The notes: generated by a model not told the origin, from the sequence alone. Shown: positions 42,619-54,663, counted from the stretch's first letter. The stretch is 64,000 nt of DNA from Poecilobothrus nobilitatus (GCA_947095535.1 OX352772.1:230393911-230457910); one strand, 5' to 3'. Program-made: numbers and translations.

Positions 42619-43179
42619 AGTAGGTAAGGGGCACTTTGGCATGGGAAAAAATAAGCCCATATCGCACGACCTAGTTTTTAATAAACCATATCGCACGCCC
42701 ACGCAAATTAACCTATATTTGAATGACCTTGAGTTTTAGAGAAACCGGAAGTGTTGCGACCTGGATTCTGTGAGAAGTTGGGGTAAATCAAGTCTTTTAG
42801 AGCTCTTTGATTGTATATTATAATAGGTCAACATGAAAATAGTTAGCAAGACTATTATATGTAAATATTAAAGCACGTGTTATTTAATGTTGGTGAACTA
42901 GTTTTAAAGTGTATCTTTAAGGAATGCTTATTTTTTTGTTTTGTGTTGGTTAACTAGTTTTACTATAGGAAGAAATACAAAATAACAATTAGCATCTTTG
43001 TTTTTTTTTTTTTTTTTAGCAGAATATCTGGTTTAGATTACTATGTAGTATTTTAAAAAGGTAGAAAGAGGCAAGAAAAGTTGAATGCAAATAGATTGGT
43101 ATAGTATAGTATAGTAAGAACGTAGAATATATATCTACATATATATGTTGCATATAAAAAGGTTAAAAAGAAATTCAAA
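42619..43179 (+). repeat. Polinton-C left TIR
   Basis: About 560 bases; inverse match of 63728-64000 and beyond, with landmarks 'tgttggttaactagttttac', 'gcagaatatctg' and 'gcaagaaaagttgaatgcaa'. It shares 'cccatatcgcacgacc' with the TIR of Polinton-A. There is an internal near-duplication 'tgttggtgaactagtttta' / 'tgttggttaactagtttta'. Confidence 0.88.
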
Positions 43180-43771
43180 ATAGAAATTAGCGTCCACATG
43201 TACTTTTTTTTTTTTTTTTCTTTATTAGCAATTGATACATATTTATTTGTTACATAAATAGCATATACTGTTACATTAGAATTTAATTTTGACCTTAGCC
43301 AAAGCTGTCTGGTCGTATAGAATTTTACAATATTAATATTTTATTTATTATTTGAAGATAAATTATATTTTTTTTTTTTATTTTTTTTCTTTTTTTTTTT
43401 TTTTGTTTGAATTATTACAATAATTAAGATTAGGTGCCTATTCAGATCTAGTAAATGTTTTTTTTTTTATTTTAAATTGGTCTTTATTTGTTTTATTTTT
43501 ATTTTTTATTTTTTTTCTTATTTTTTGTTTTTTTTTTTGAAACATAAACATCAACCAATGCATTTTTTTTTTTTTTTATTATAATCCAATTTTTTTTTTT
43601 ATTATAATTTTATAATGTCTACATTTCGATAGTTTTTTTTTTTTTAATTCTTTTTATTCTTTTATTTTTGTTTTAAATTAAAAAACCTGTTATTTGGTGT
43701 TCAGTATACTTTGCTAATATGTAGTTTATGAAAATACCTAAAGCATTGAAATTCCATTTGTAATACATAAA

Positions 43772-46642
43772 CTAACCCATCAGAAATACTATAATTCTTT
43801 TTTTGAAAACACTTATGCCCTGAATTTCCTTCAATTCTCTTGGTAAGTTATTAAAGCCCTGGAGGCAATTATAAAGACAATTATTCTTCTGCTTATCTGT
43901 TTTAAATAGCGAAAGATAGAAATTGGATTTGTTTCTGGTATTGTAGGTGTGAAAGTCTATATTCCGGTTAAGTATAAAATTGTGTTTAATTTTGTTGTTA
44001 ACTATTTTATATGCTAACAGGTACAGTTCACGATTGCAAAGGTTATCAAAGGAAAAGTACTGAGAAGTGTATAGTTGATGTGTAGAATATCTTAACGGAT
44101 AACCATGTATAGCTTTTATTGATTTTTTGTGTAAAATGTCTAATTTGTTAATGTACGATTGCGTCGTTCTGCACCATATAGGATTTAAGTAGCTTCAGTG
44201 TGATGAAATATAGGATGAAAATATTAGGAATAAGACGTCTTTACTAAAAAATTTTCTTAGTCTCCTTAAAATAAAGATATATGGCGATTTTTTCTTGATA
44301 ACATGATCGATGTGTGGAAGCCATTTGAGCTTATTATCTATCACTAAACCTAGATAGTTTAAATGATCGACTAGTTCTAGTGATTCATGCTTATAATTGA
44401 TATTAAAGTTATGCCAAGTTTTGTTCTCAAATAACATAATTTTAGTTTTTTTTATATTTAAGGACAATTTGTTTTTCTTAAGCCATTCCTCCACGATAAC
44501 TAAATCAGATAAAATGGCGCTTTTTATCTCAGATTCAGTGTCCATAGCATATTTGATAACTGCATCGTCTGCGTATAATTGGATGTTTCCTTTGAGTGCT
44601 AGGTGAGTAATATCATCGATATAAATTTTGAATAGGTCAGGCCCCAGAATTGAGCCTTGGGGCACACCCTTTTTAACATGGATAAAATTGCTACAGCTAT
44701 CATTTACGCATACTCTTTGTTTTCTTTGCAAAAGGTATGTTTCGAAGAAATGTATGTCATTATTGCTCAAGTTTAGTTTAAGTAATTTATAGAGTAATAT
44801 TTCGTGATCTACACAGTCAAAGGCTTTTTGAAGATCGATAAAAATACACCCCGTGTATTTACCTTTATCCATACTTCGAGTAACAAAATCCGTTAAAGCA
44901 AGGCATGCGGCGGTAGTATTGGAATTCTCTTCGAAACCGTACTGATCTTGGTGAAGGATAGCATTATTTTTCAAGAAGAAGGTTAGTCGATTTTTGATAA
45001 TTTTTTCAAAAATTTTTGAAAAAGTGCTTAAGACGGATATAGGTCGATAGTTTGTTGCACTGGTTACGCTTCCACCTTTATAGATAGGAGTTACCACAGC
45101 AGATTTGAGTGAATCTGGAAAGGTTGAGGTCAGAAACGAATCGTTAATATAATTCGTTAAAATAGGACACAGTTCAGTGGAGAATTTTTGTACAAATTTT
45201 GCAGAGATATAATCATACCCTGTCGTTGATGAAGATTTAAGAGAATCAATTGCGTCTTTGACTTCCGTTAAATTTGTTGGAGTTAGTTGAAAAGGAGAAA
45301 ATATGTTCCTACTAACTTTCCCCAAAAATTCCTTATCAATCGGACATAAATCAATATCAAGGGTATCAGTGACATTAACGAAAAAAGTATTTAATAAGTC
45401 ACTTATTTGTTGTGAATTTTCTATCACCTTATTGTTGTGTTTTAAAGTTTTGATCTGATTACCAGTTTTTGAAATGCTTTTATTGTACAAAATTTTTTTA
45501 TACAAGGTCCACAGTTTCCTACTATCACTAGGATCCTTAGAAATAGTTAGGTTACAATAATTTGTTTTAGCCTGCATAACTAGTTCATTTACTTTTTTTT
45601 TATAAAAAGCATAAAGATCATTAGTTTTAGCATCATTAGGGTACTTCTTCTTGTAATTAAAAAAGGAGTCGCGAATTTTTATAATTTTTATAATATCAGG
45701 AGTCATCCATTCATGTTTTTTTTTAGTATGGGTCATCGGGATTACTCTTGTATGCTCTTTTATAAGCAATAACAAGGCATGCACGAATTCGTCAAAACTG
45801 TAGTTATTTTGGTAAATGTTTGACCAGAAGCTATTGGACGATAAGTTATTGTAATCTAATACAGTTTTGTAAGTAGTGGCATTCTGTTCAGTGCATGGAT
45901 TTAGGTTTGTACTAATAAAAAACATTTGATGATCCGATAGCGGAGTGTCTATAATATGTAAATTATATTCATATTCGATTACATCAGAAATAAAGTGATC
46001 AATTATGGATTTATAATTTTTGTCAATTCTAGTCGCAAACTGTTCATTAATTTTATTGTAGATTAAATATCCGTTAGAGAGTAAAACCTGAGAATAGTTT
46101 ATAACCTCCTTGTTGAGTTTGTCCAGTAGATTTATATTGAAATCCCCTAAAATTAGCGATCGATTAAAGGAAGAAGTAATTAAATCAAGTTTATTTATAA
46201 AGTCTACAATATTAGTTTGTTGAGATCTATAAAAAGACATGAGGTTTAAATTTTGTTTTAGTAATCTAACAATCAAAAAGTTGGAATTATTGTATTCTTC
46301 CTCAAGGATGAGAGCGCTATTAATATTTTCAGCCACAAATATCGCGACACCCCCGTACGTAATGTTCCGAATAGATTCAGTACGATTGGAAAAATATCCA
46401 GTGTACCCGGGTAGATTGAAAAATTGGTTTTCAGTTTTATTTTAAATTTCCACTAAAACTATTACATGTATTACACATCCATATGAATTAATTAGTATTT
46501 CAAGATCATTTAACTTATTCCTTAGACTTCTAATGTTTAAATACAAAATGTTTAAATTATGTTCGTATTTCATCATCACACTTTTGGGTAACTCTGTATA
46601 ATAATTTACTTTCATATCATTCTCGATATTATAAGATGTCAT
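43772..46642 (-). pseudogene. ORF2: endonuclease and reverse transcriptase
   Basis: A single frame of 957 codons with stops at 46442-46444 and at about 44195. An APE endonuclease starts 'LNILYLNIRSLRNKLNDLEI' and has 'GGVAIFVAENIN', 'LILGDFNINLL' and 'DTPLSDHQMFF'. The RT shows 'TNYRPISVLSTFSKIFEKII', 'DQYGFEENSNT', 'FIDLQKAFDCVDHEIL', 'GVPQGSILGPDLFKIYIDDI' and the catalytic Y-A-D-D. The C-terminal tail contains 'HKKSIKAIHGYPLRYSTHQL' and 'NNLPRELKEI'. The 'SNYRPISVLST' style and PHD-bearing ORF1 suggest the CR1/L2 side of the Jockey superfamily. Confidence 0.9.
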
Positions 46643-47420
46643 TACTTTTTACGATAAGAGTAAAGAATAAGAATAAAGCCCGTTAGATAGTAGATAGAAA
46701 AATTGAAAAGTTGAAATCAGTATTAATCCGGCATCAAATAAAAGCGCATCGAAGTAAAGTGAGGTAGAGTTTAAGTAAATTAATAATTTATTTTTAATTT
46801 TAATTTTAAGAGATTTCCTAAATATATTTATTATAGCTTTAATTGTAGTTTGAATTATAGTTTTTGTAAATGTTTTAATATATAGGTTGGAATTTTTAAA
46901 TTTAATGTTTTCAAAAAATAAAAGAAAATCTAATAGTAAGATTAGGTTATGTATTAAAATAAAATTGCAATATAGGTTAATATGTATTGATCGCGGCGGG
47001 ATATTTTTAAGAAAAATAAAATCTAATTTGTAAAAATTAAAGTGTTGATGTGGCAAAAATATTGTTGATGTGAATGTTAAAAAAATTGAATAAAAATAAG
47101 CAAATGTAAAATTTAATAGAAAAATAATTATTTTTAAGTTAAATGCAAAATTGTAAATAAAGAATCTAATTGATATATTTTTAAAAAAATTATAGTGTTT
47201 TTTTTGTATTTTAAATGACATGTGCAAAACAAAAATACTTAAAGCTTTCAGAAAAAAATTATGCAGTATAATTAAATAATAAGTTCTAATAAAAATATAG
47301 AAAATACAAAAACAAAAAAAAAATAATAAGTTACGAGCATTAGTGAAAGAGGAAAAGAGATGAAATATTGCTTCAGAAATTTAAAAAATAGTGTTATTTC
47401 TATTGATATCAAGATTATAA
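46643..47420 (-). other. Spacer between ORF1 and ORF2 of the retrotransposon
   Basis: About 780 bases, very AT-rich. One minus-strand frame (46649-47227) is open for 192 codons but consists mainly of Phe, Ile, Leu, Asn and Lys with no motif, so it is more likely a chance frame than a gene. Long inter-ORF spacers of this kind are unusual in CR1 elements. Confidence 0.4.
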
Positions 47421-48537
47421 TTAATTATCCAAATTGTTATTTTTAATTTTCGCGATATCATTAAAATTATTAATATTATAAATTTTACTAGAAGCAGATT
47501 TACGGATTTTAATAATATTGTCTTTAATCCATAAATATTGAAAATTACAATTAATTTTAAGTTGTTTAGCTTCATAGTATAATTTTTTTTGAATATGAGA
47601 TAGATGATTCCTGAAGTATATTTCTCTGTTTCCCTCTTCACTTGCAAAAAATTCTGAGGTGTATATATGCTGATTCTTTTTTTTTAACATAAGCTCTTCT
47701 TTAATTGCATAAGATCGTAGATGCACTACATGTTGTTTAATATTATTATCGCCGCCAATTTTTGAGTTAAATGATTCAATTCGCTCGATATCATCCATGT
47801 TAATATCAGGCTTTATTTTTTTTGAAATTTCAAAAAAAATGTTTTTTAAATTACCTGGATTGGGTGGCAAACCCGCGATCACAATGTTGTTCCTGTTTTT
47901 TATTTGCTGATCTTTATCAATTAGAGATTCCAAAAAGCAGACCTTGTCTTCTAGCAGTTTTTGCCTTTTGCTGTTTTCCAAAATATCTTTTTTTAATTTG
48001 GTGTTCTCACAAATAATTGTTTTTTGAGTTTGCATCACTACATCAAATTGTTGGCAAATGAATTTTTGCGATAACTGAATATCCATAACCACGGAGCCCA
48101 AATTTTTTAGATACTGTGCTATGTTGTCAAGGGTACAGTCGACCGGGTTGAATGATTCAAGATCCATTGCTTTCTCAGAAATATTTAAAATTGTTGAACA
48201 GCCATTGTACAAGCTATTCGTTGCATTATTAGTTACCTTTGGTTGCAACTCGATTAAACCAGGATCAGGGCCATTTTCATTGCGATTTTCTTCCGACCTC
48301 TCAACACTCGTCTCCAATACTTCATCTTCCTGGGAACTTTGATCACCATCGAAATGATTCATTTGCTGAAGGGCAGTTTTTGCAGCGCCATAACAATTTG
48401 GCATTACTGATATTTTCAAAAAGAACTTCAGAAATGTTAACACATCTGATGTGAAAAACTCCTCCACACGATCCACTGCATCGCACTCCTCTACTATTCA
48501 CATAAATAGTTTTTTGGCAAATAACACATTTAACCAT
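47421..48537 (-). pseudogene. ORF1 with PHD finger, coiled coil and RRM-like domain
   Basis: The N-terminus (48343-48537) is a PHD-type zinc finger: C-V-I-C...C-S-G-S-C-G-G-V-F-H-I-R-C...W-R-C-K-N-C. After a frameshift near 48385 an acidic linker follows, then a probable coiled coil around 'ICENTKLKKDILENSKRQKL', and an RRM-like domain typical of LINE ORF1 proteins ('NRNNIVIAGLPPNPGNLKNI', 'HVVHLRSYAIKEELM', 'ASEEGNREIYFRNHL'). It should bind the element RNA as a nucleic acid chaperone. Apart from the shift it is open. Confidence 0.82.
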
Positions 48538-48600
48538 TTTATTTGGTTGTATGGTAGATAATTGCGCGCAAAATTCCAGAACGTTTAAAAAATTGTGTTG

Positions 48601-49571
48601 TAAGCAGCCTTAAAATATTTTTTTTATTTTTTTATTTATTATTTATTTCCTTTTGTTTTGTATTTTTTTTTTTTTTTTCTATGTTTAGGTAATTAAATAA
48701 ATTGAGATAAATTTTTATTTTTTTATTTTTTTTTTTTTTTCTTTTAATAATTTAGCCAGGAGCGTAAAAATTTTACCACCGATCGATTTTGACGTTTTCA
48801 AACAAAAAAAGTTTTTGACGTTTTCTTTTTTTCGTTTGATTAAATCTGGTTTTGTTTACAATATTTGTATATTATTTAAAAGATACAAAAAAAGGTAAAA
48901 GAATAAATTGAATTATCAAGACAAATTTATTAAGAATATATTGCATTCTTAAATTTCTGAATACCTGGTATAGGATGGCGTGTATGTTATGAAATTAGAA
49001 GGTCAAAACGAAAAGGAAAATCAAAAGGGTATTAATTTCTATGTAGAAAATTCTAAAATAGAAACTATGTATTCAGAAGATTTAAATTGAAATTTGTAAT
49101 TATGTCATACAGGTGGTAGACAAATTACGTTTTCGTTATGTATTAAGTTGAGTGTGCTTATTTTTTCTAATTTTCACTTTAAAAATAAATTTCTCGTTTT
49201 ACTTTTTTTCGTTCTAATTAGGTGATACGAAATATTGCCTACTTATATTGAATCATCTATTCTAATTTTTTTTTTTTTTATATGACTCTCTAAAATAGTC
49301 AAATACCTCTCACAGAGCTTAAACTTAAAAGCCTGAGAAAAAAAAAATGTAAATAAAATGCAAACGTTTTTTATTAAATATAAGTAATTACTTTCTCTTT
49401 ATTAAATATTTTTTTTTAAACATGTATTATTTATAATTAAAATATATAATCTAAATAGCTGTAAAAAAGAAAAATTTAAAAGCAAAAAAAAAAGTGTAAG
49501 CAAGTAAAATACAGAATTTTGTTTTTTTTTATTAAGTTTTTTTATTTATTAATTTTATTTTTATTACAATT
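48601..49571. other. AT-rich stretch with long T tracts, no gene seen
   Basis: About 970 bases including the 5' junction of the retrotransposon and the inner flank of Polinton-C. It has long T runs at 48669-48680 and 48728-48741 and no ORF with motifs. By analogy with Polinton-A it probably carries terminal non-coding Polinton DNA. Confidence 0.55.
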
Positions 49572-50084
49572 TTATTGATTATTTGCTAAATGTTTATTGC
49601 TTGTTTCATCAAGCAGTTTTAAATATTCAGTGCTATCTCTAATTAAATAGAGATCGCCTTTTAGAATTTCCTGCCGGAATTCCTTATCTTCGAATAGGTC
49701 CAGATAGGTTTTTGGTATGAAAATTATGTAATTTTCTGTTTCAAAAACCCAAGACGGTCCATTAACTGTTGGTAATAGTCCAACTTTTTTAATTGTATAG
49801 AGCGCATCTGGCTCCATATCTTTTACCTTTAAAAAAGTTTTTCTTTTTATTTTTGCATTAAATGATTCCAAACATCTTTTTCTTTTTGGTTGCTCATATG
49901 ATTGGTGTTGTTCGTATTGTTGTTGTTGTTGTTGGGATTGTTGCTGGTGCTGTAATTGTTGCTGGTGCTGTGATGCTTGTTGGTGTTGAGGTTGTTGCTG
50001 ATGCTGGGATTTCTTCCTCTTCGGTGGAAGCACAACCTGTGTTGTTTGTGTAAAGAAAAATATGTCTTCAGTGTTGTTGTCCAT
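49572..50084 (-). CDS. PolyQ protein with possible OB-fold tail, Polinton-C
   Basis: Intact 170-residue ORF. It has an N-terminal segment 'PPKRKK', a Gln/His-rich stretch from about residue 26 to 66 (CAG/CAA, with His, Ala and Ser), 'KRKRCLESFNAKIKRK', then a C-terminal domain: 'FLKVKDMEPDALYTIKKVG', 'WVFETENYIIFIP', 'RQEILKGDLYLI'. The domain is shared with 30664-31228. Layout suggests a small nucleic-acid-binding (OB-fold-like) domain on a flexible polyQ arm, perhaps the single-strand binding factor for PolB; this is inferred. It is transcribed divergently from PolB, 328 bases apart. Confidence 0.65.
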   Translation of the reverse strand: MDNNTEDIFFFTQTTQVVLPPKRKKSQHQQQPQHQQASQHQQQLQHQQQSQQQQQQYEQHQSYEQPKRKRCLESFNAKIKRKTFLKVKDMEPDALYTIKKVGLLPTVNGPSWVFETENYIIFIPKTYLDLFEDKEFRQEILKGDLYLIRDSTEYLKLLDETSNKHLANNQ

Positions 50085-50412
50085 GCTTGATTATGTTGTT
50101 TACTTTGCTTGATTTTAAGTAAGACTATGATTTTTTCTATGAAATTCTGCGGTATTTATATTAAATAAAATTGTTAGTTAAATTGTTATTAAATAAATTT
50201 ATTCTAAATTCAGGTTTAAATTAAATAATTAAAATTGAATTTATTATAATTACTTTTTTAGAATTCATACATCTTACAAACATTGTTGCAAATATTTGCT
50301 TGAAGAAATTTTTTTTTTTACTCTAAAAACGAAATATTTAAATTAGTTTTGGTTAGTTTGGTCATTTGACCAAAGCTGCAGCAAGTGAGTTAATACAAAA
50401 AGAAAATAAAAA

Positions 50413-53065
50413 ATGTCAAAAAAAATTTTATTAGAAAGATTTTTTAATCATTCACCGGAGATAGAATCTCTTCCTTATAGGATTGAAAGTGATTCAGCAT
50501 CAGTAGTCAAACGTTTTAACGTACGCAGACGTAAAGTCAAGTTTATAATTAATTCAGTTCCTAATAACGTAGAACCGGTTAACTGGATAAAAAACGCATT
50601 GTATAAAATAATTCAAGATGTTACAAATGATTTGCACCCTCTAGATAAGGTAGGATTAACATTCTGTGGAGAAAGCTTTCAGCAACATGGTCCTGGATGG
50701 CTAAGTTTTAGAAATGCAGGCGATCTAACATTTTCTGATGTATGGGAAATGATATCAAAAATTTTTCAAAGTAATTCTGAAGGTAACTACTAAATAAATA
50801 CTTCATTATTATTTTTATTATTAATACTTTTATTTTGTTTTTATGTTACAGGTTTAAGCACAGATACATTTTGTCTTTCAGTTACTTCTGTAAGGCTACC
50901 ATTTGGGAGAGGAAGATCACAAAAATATTCATCATATGATGAGGAAAGCTTAAAGCGAAAGGGAATAATTTGCATTAAAAACAAAAACAATTTATGTCTA
51001 CCTCAGGCCTTAATTGTGGCAATATCACAAACTAAAAATGATAAGAACTACAAACACAAAATTCGTAATGATACAGGAAAATTACAAACTTTAAAAGCTA
51101 TCGAACTAACTAAAAATGCAGGAGTAAAAATTCCAAATAAAGGTTGTGGAATACAGGAACTCAAAAAGTTTCAAGAATATTTGAAAAATTATAAAATTGT
51201 TGTGTACAAATGGTGAACAAGAGGCAGAGAGGTAATATTTGAAGGAATTGGACCTGAAAAATGGCTAAATTTGTTGTTTTATGAAAATCACTACAACGTA
51301 ATAAAATCGCTGACTGCAACCTTTTGCGCCAGTTATTATTGTGAAGATTGCCACATTCCATACAACAACAAAAGTAATCATAGATGCACAGGAACATGTC
51401 CATGCTGTCAAAATTCTCCACCATGTCTTAATAATTTAAAACAAATTTTATGCAATGATTGTAATCGTTCATTTCGAGGTCGAATGTGTTTAGATAACCA
51501 TAGGGCGTCAAGTTCAAAACGCAACAGTATTTGTGACGAAGTTAAAAAATGTTTGTCTTGCTTAAAACTTTATAGAGCCGACAGAAACCATGTATGTGGT
51601 GAATACTTTTGCAAGATTTGCAGTAACTATGTTCCTGAGAATCATAAATGTTTTATTCAACAAAACAAAAATCAACCTAAACTAAAAAATTTTATTTATA
51701 TATTTTACGATTTGGAATTACAACAAGAAAAAGCTTTTGGAGAGAAGTACATAAGAGACATTCTATCAGATATTAAACTACATGAACCAAATTTGTGTGT
51801 TTTCGAGCAAAGATGTGACGCATGTATTCCGTTGTCCTCGTTATATTTTTGTGAAACATGTAAATTTAGAAGAAGAGGAATTAAAGAGGGAAATATTATA
51901 GAGCAATTTCTGATGTACATAATGGAGATAAGAAAAGAATTAAAAACTGTCGTGGTAATAGCACATAATGGACAATCTTTTGACCATCAATTTATTTTAA
52001 ATATTATATTAGAAAAAACCTCTTTAAAAACTAAACTAATTATGCGAGGTTCAAAAATTATCATGATGTTATTAGATAGCATAAAATTTATAGACTCAAT
52101 TAATTACTTTGCAATGGCATTATCAAAATTAGCAAAGGCTTTTGATTTACAAATTGATTTGAAAAAAGGATATTTCCCGCATCTCTTCAATACAACGGAA
52201 AATAAAAATTATATTGGACTATTACCACCTGTTGAATATTATAACCCAGATACCATGAAAACTAACGAACGTGAAGTATTTCTGAAATGGTATGAAGATC
52301 ACAAAAATGATGAATTCTATATGGAAAATGATATTGTAAAATATTGTATAAATGACGTAGCAATACTAACGCAATCATGCTTAAAGTTCAGAGAATTTTT
52401 TCTTAGAGAATGTAACGTTGAACCTTTTCTAGAGCCCACAACTATAGCGTCTGCTTGTAATCTTGCATTTAGACGTAATTTTTTAAAACCAGATACGATT
52501 GGTTTAATACCCAAAAACGGGTATAGGTATTCAGATAACCAATCAAAGGCGGCTATTCAATGGTTTGGGAGGAGGAAAAACGGAATATTAACATTAGACA
52601 TGCTGCTAAACAAAAAAAAAGCTGTCGTAGCCGGTGTAAAAGTTGATGGTTTTTGTTCAGAAACTAATCAAGTTTTTGAATTTTATGGATGTTATTATCA
52701 CGGTCATCCTAACTGTTTTCCACGTAATCGTAATTCATATTTATATGATGATTAAAATGATACAATGAATGAACGATATGATAGAACTATTAGAGAATCT
52801 GATAGGTTGAAAAGATTAGATTACAATGTAATTGAAATGTGGGAATGTGACTTAAATTAATTTTAATACAATTAAAGAAGCGGTGCTAAATGTAAAGGAA
52901 GACAACGATATATACATACTTTCTCAAAATATTCGACGTAATAAAGAGCATAAAGTTATCACAGTTCCTGAAATAAAAAAATATCAAACTAGGTTAGAAA
53001 AACGTAAATTTATGGAAGATGGTGTTTCCCTATGGATATAAAAGATCTAATGTTAATAATTAATT
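50413..53065 (+). pseudogene. Type-B DNA polymerase of Polinton-C, catalytic core deleted
   Basis: Exon 1 (50413-50782) encodes an N-terminal domain ending 'SDVWEMISKIFQSNSEG'. A 69-base intron follows and exon 2 continues. There is a stop at 51214-51216 (Gly to stop relative to Polinton-A). From 51271 it is open for 494 codons: a Cys-rich region (C-H-I-P...C-P-C-C...C-N-D-C), exonuclease motifs 'IFYDLELQQE', 'IAHNGQSFDHQFIL' and 'KYCINDVAILTQSC', and 'VDGFCSETNQVFEFYGCYYH'. At about 52855 the text jumps straight to the C-terminal 'INFNTIKEAVLNV'. About 1 kb with polymerase motifs A, B and C (DTDS) is gone, so it can no longer polymerise. Confidence 0.88.
50783..50851 (+). other. Phase-1 intron in Polinton-C PolB
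   Basis: GTAACT donor at 50783, 'tttatgttacag' acceptor ending at 50851. Reading resumes in frame at 50852 with 'LSTDTFCLSVTSVRLPFGRG', also found in Polinton-A after its intron. The position is identical in both elements. Confidence 0.85.
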
Positions 53066-53139
53066 AGAAATATAATGTTTAAATTTTTATTTAAAAATTT
53101 TAGTATAAATAGCACAAATAAATATCAAATATGTTCAAA

Positions 53140-54052
53140 TTTATTAAATACTATTTTTTTTTTATTAATCCAAGTATTATGATCATCATTGAACCCTAAC
53201 CATTTAACAAAAACTTTATTACTTTGTTTTTTAATAATTTTTTCTATCAGGTAAGAATTTGGATATTTAACAGGAGTGAGTTCCTCTTTGTAGAAACCAC
53301 CTGAAATAGGATTATTTTTATAATCTGATAATTGATATGTAACTGGATAGGTATTATTGATCTTATCAATTTTAAATATTTCAGTTGACCAATTTGGTTG
53401 ATAGCCTTTTTCGAAGTGACCTTTATATTTACTTTTCTTACATATTCACCAACCTTATATTTACTTTTTTGAAAAATTTTAGGTTGCATATATATATTTT
53501 TCAATATATTTCTTTAATTTTTTCGCGTAACTTTTTCAGGTGGAAGCTTTATTGTAGAATGTTTTCTTGAATTATAATATTTTATTATTGATTGCAGAAT
53601 AGATAACCATTTATAATTTCCATTTAGACTAAATTTTTTCCACATAGAATTTTTCATTGTACGATTAAATCGTTCAACAATTGATGCTTTTAATTCACTG
53701 TATGTATGATAGTGATTGATTACTTTTTCTCTCATATAGTTTTGGAATTGTGAATTAAAAAACTCTTTGCCTTGATCAGAGTGAATATTTTTGCGCGCTC
53801 AAAAATTGATTTCAGGGCATTTAAAACATTTTCAGCATTCTTTGTTTTTACAGGTTCAGCATATGCGTATTTAGAAAATATATCTATGGCAGTTAACATA
53901 TATTTAAAGCCATTATTAAACTTTGCGTATGGTATCATTTCAACTAAATCAATTTGCCAAGTATCATTTAAACCTCTTTGTAAGAATTTCCTTCTAGGAT
54001 ATCTACACCTTGCTGGTCTATGAATTTCCATTACAATTTGAGCTTTTGACAT
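53140..54052 (-). pseudogene. Polinton integrase, Polinton-C
   Basis: The first part (53732-54052) reads 'MEIHRPARCRYPRRKF' and W-Q-I-D-L-V-E-M (first Asp). After a frameshift in the S-D-Q-G-K-E-F region comes the 53514-53735 part with 'SELKASIVERFNRTMKNSMW' (catalytic Glu). The 53247-53504 part has 'MQPKIFQKSKYKVGEYVRKV', and the tail to about 53140 has the W-L-G-F...H-N-T-W end. Three or more frameshifts; catalytic residues are present. Convergent with PolB (end 53065). Confidence 0.85.
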
Positions 54053-54302
54053 TATGCTTATACCGTTTAATTAACTTTTCTAATTCTTTGTTATATTTTT
54101 CTACAAAATAGCATTCACAAGTGTCAGGCCCTGACGTACAATTATTATAAGCCCAAGGACAGCAACTAAAATGTGTACCATATTTTGAACTATACTGTTC
54201 TTTACCAACAAATTTTTCTAAATAATTGTATAAATTTGAAATATAAGTTTTGTGTTCATCTAATAATGATGAGTATTTTTCTAAGAAATCTTTCACATCC
54301 AT
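54018..54302 (-). CDS. Cys-rich small ORF overlapping the integrase start
   Basis: Open 94 codons. It has an N-terminal helix-like 'DVKDFLEKYSSLLDEHKTYI' and a Cys cluster 'C-C-P-W-A-Y-N-N-C-T-S-G-P-D-T-C-E-C', then a basic, probably helical 'KYNKELEKLIKRYKH' end. It overlaps the integrase start by 35 bases in another frame. I found no counterpart upstream of the Polinton-A integrase. The Cys spacing could bind zinc; function unknown. Confidence 0.5.
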   Translation of the reverse strand: MDVKDFLEKYSSLLDEHKTYISNLYNYLEKFVGKEQYSSKYGTHFSCCPWAYNNCTSGPDTCECYFVEKYNKELEKLIKRYKHNVKSSNCNGNS

Positions 54303-54471
54303 TTTTTAAATAAATATCAATAAAGATAATGCATTCTTTTTATACCTTTTCAAAATTTGAATTTTTATTCAGTCAGTTGTCAGTTCTAACCTTAGTAACA
54401 CTGCAAATTAATAAAAAAAAAATACTTAATTTTCTCAAAAAGTCTGGTTATTCAACACTTTAACATTTCAA

Positions 54472-54663
54472 ATGGACAGTAATTTTGTAGAAAGAGGGCA
54501 AGTTTCTGCATCTTTGGACAATGATAAAGAGAATTTGCAACCAACCACATTATATCCGTATTATTGTAGATGTTTAATATTATTTTTTACATTTTTGTGT
54601 ATTTATTGTGTTGTTTTTGCTATTGCCATATTTTATTGTAATTGTAAAAACAAAAGTAAATAA
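54472..54663 (+). CDS. Single-pass membrane protein in the reverse-strand accessory slot
   Basis: Open 63 codons, starting M-D-S-N-F-V-E-R-G-Q-V. It has a polar N-terminus, a long hydrophobic segment 'LILFFTFLCIYCVVFAIAIF' (about residues 34-57), then a short Cys/Lys tail (Y-C-N-C-K-N-K-S-K). It sits between the Cys-rich ORF and the hypothetical gene, on the strand opposite to both. The matching slot in Polinton-A holds an unrelated acidic ORF. A type-III membrane peptide for entry, egress or host interaction is possible but unproven. Confidence 0.55.
   Translation: MDSNFVERGQVSASLDNDKENLQPTTLYPYYCRCLILFFTFLCIYCVVFAIAIFYCNCKNKSK

Larger units (their letters stand above)
43203..48600 (-). mobile_element. 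CR1/Jockey-type non-LTR retrotransposon inserted in Polinton-C
   Basis: Minus-strand element of about 5.4 kb. Its poly(A) end appears as the T tract at 43203-43219. From there run a T-rich (A-rich in sense) 3' UTR, ORF2 (43772-46642), a spacer, and ORF1 with a PHD finger (47421-48537). The exact 5' end is uncertain, and I did not find a clear target duplication. ORF2 carries only two in-frame stops and ORF1 one frameshift, so it is relatively young. Confidence 0.8.

Noticed and set aside
46649..47227. 192-codon open frame between ORF1 and ORF2 of the retrotransposon
   Set aside because: Composition is almost only Phe, Ile, Leu, Asn, Lys and Tyr in very AT-rich DNA, with no motif; treated as a chance frame.
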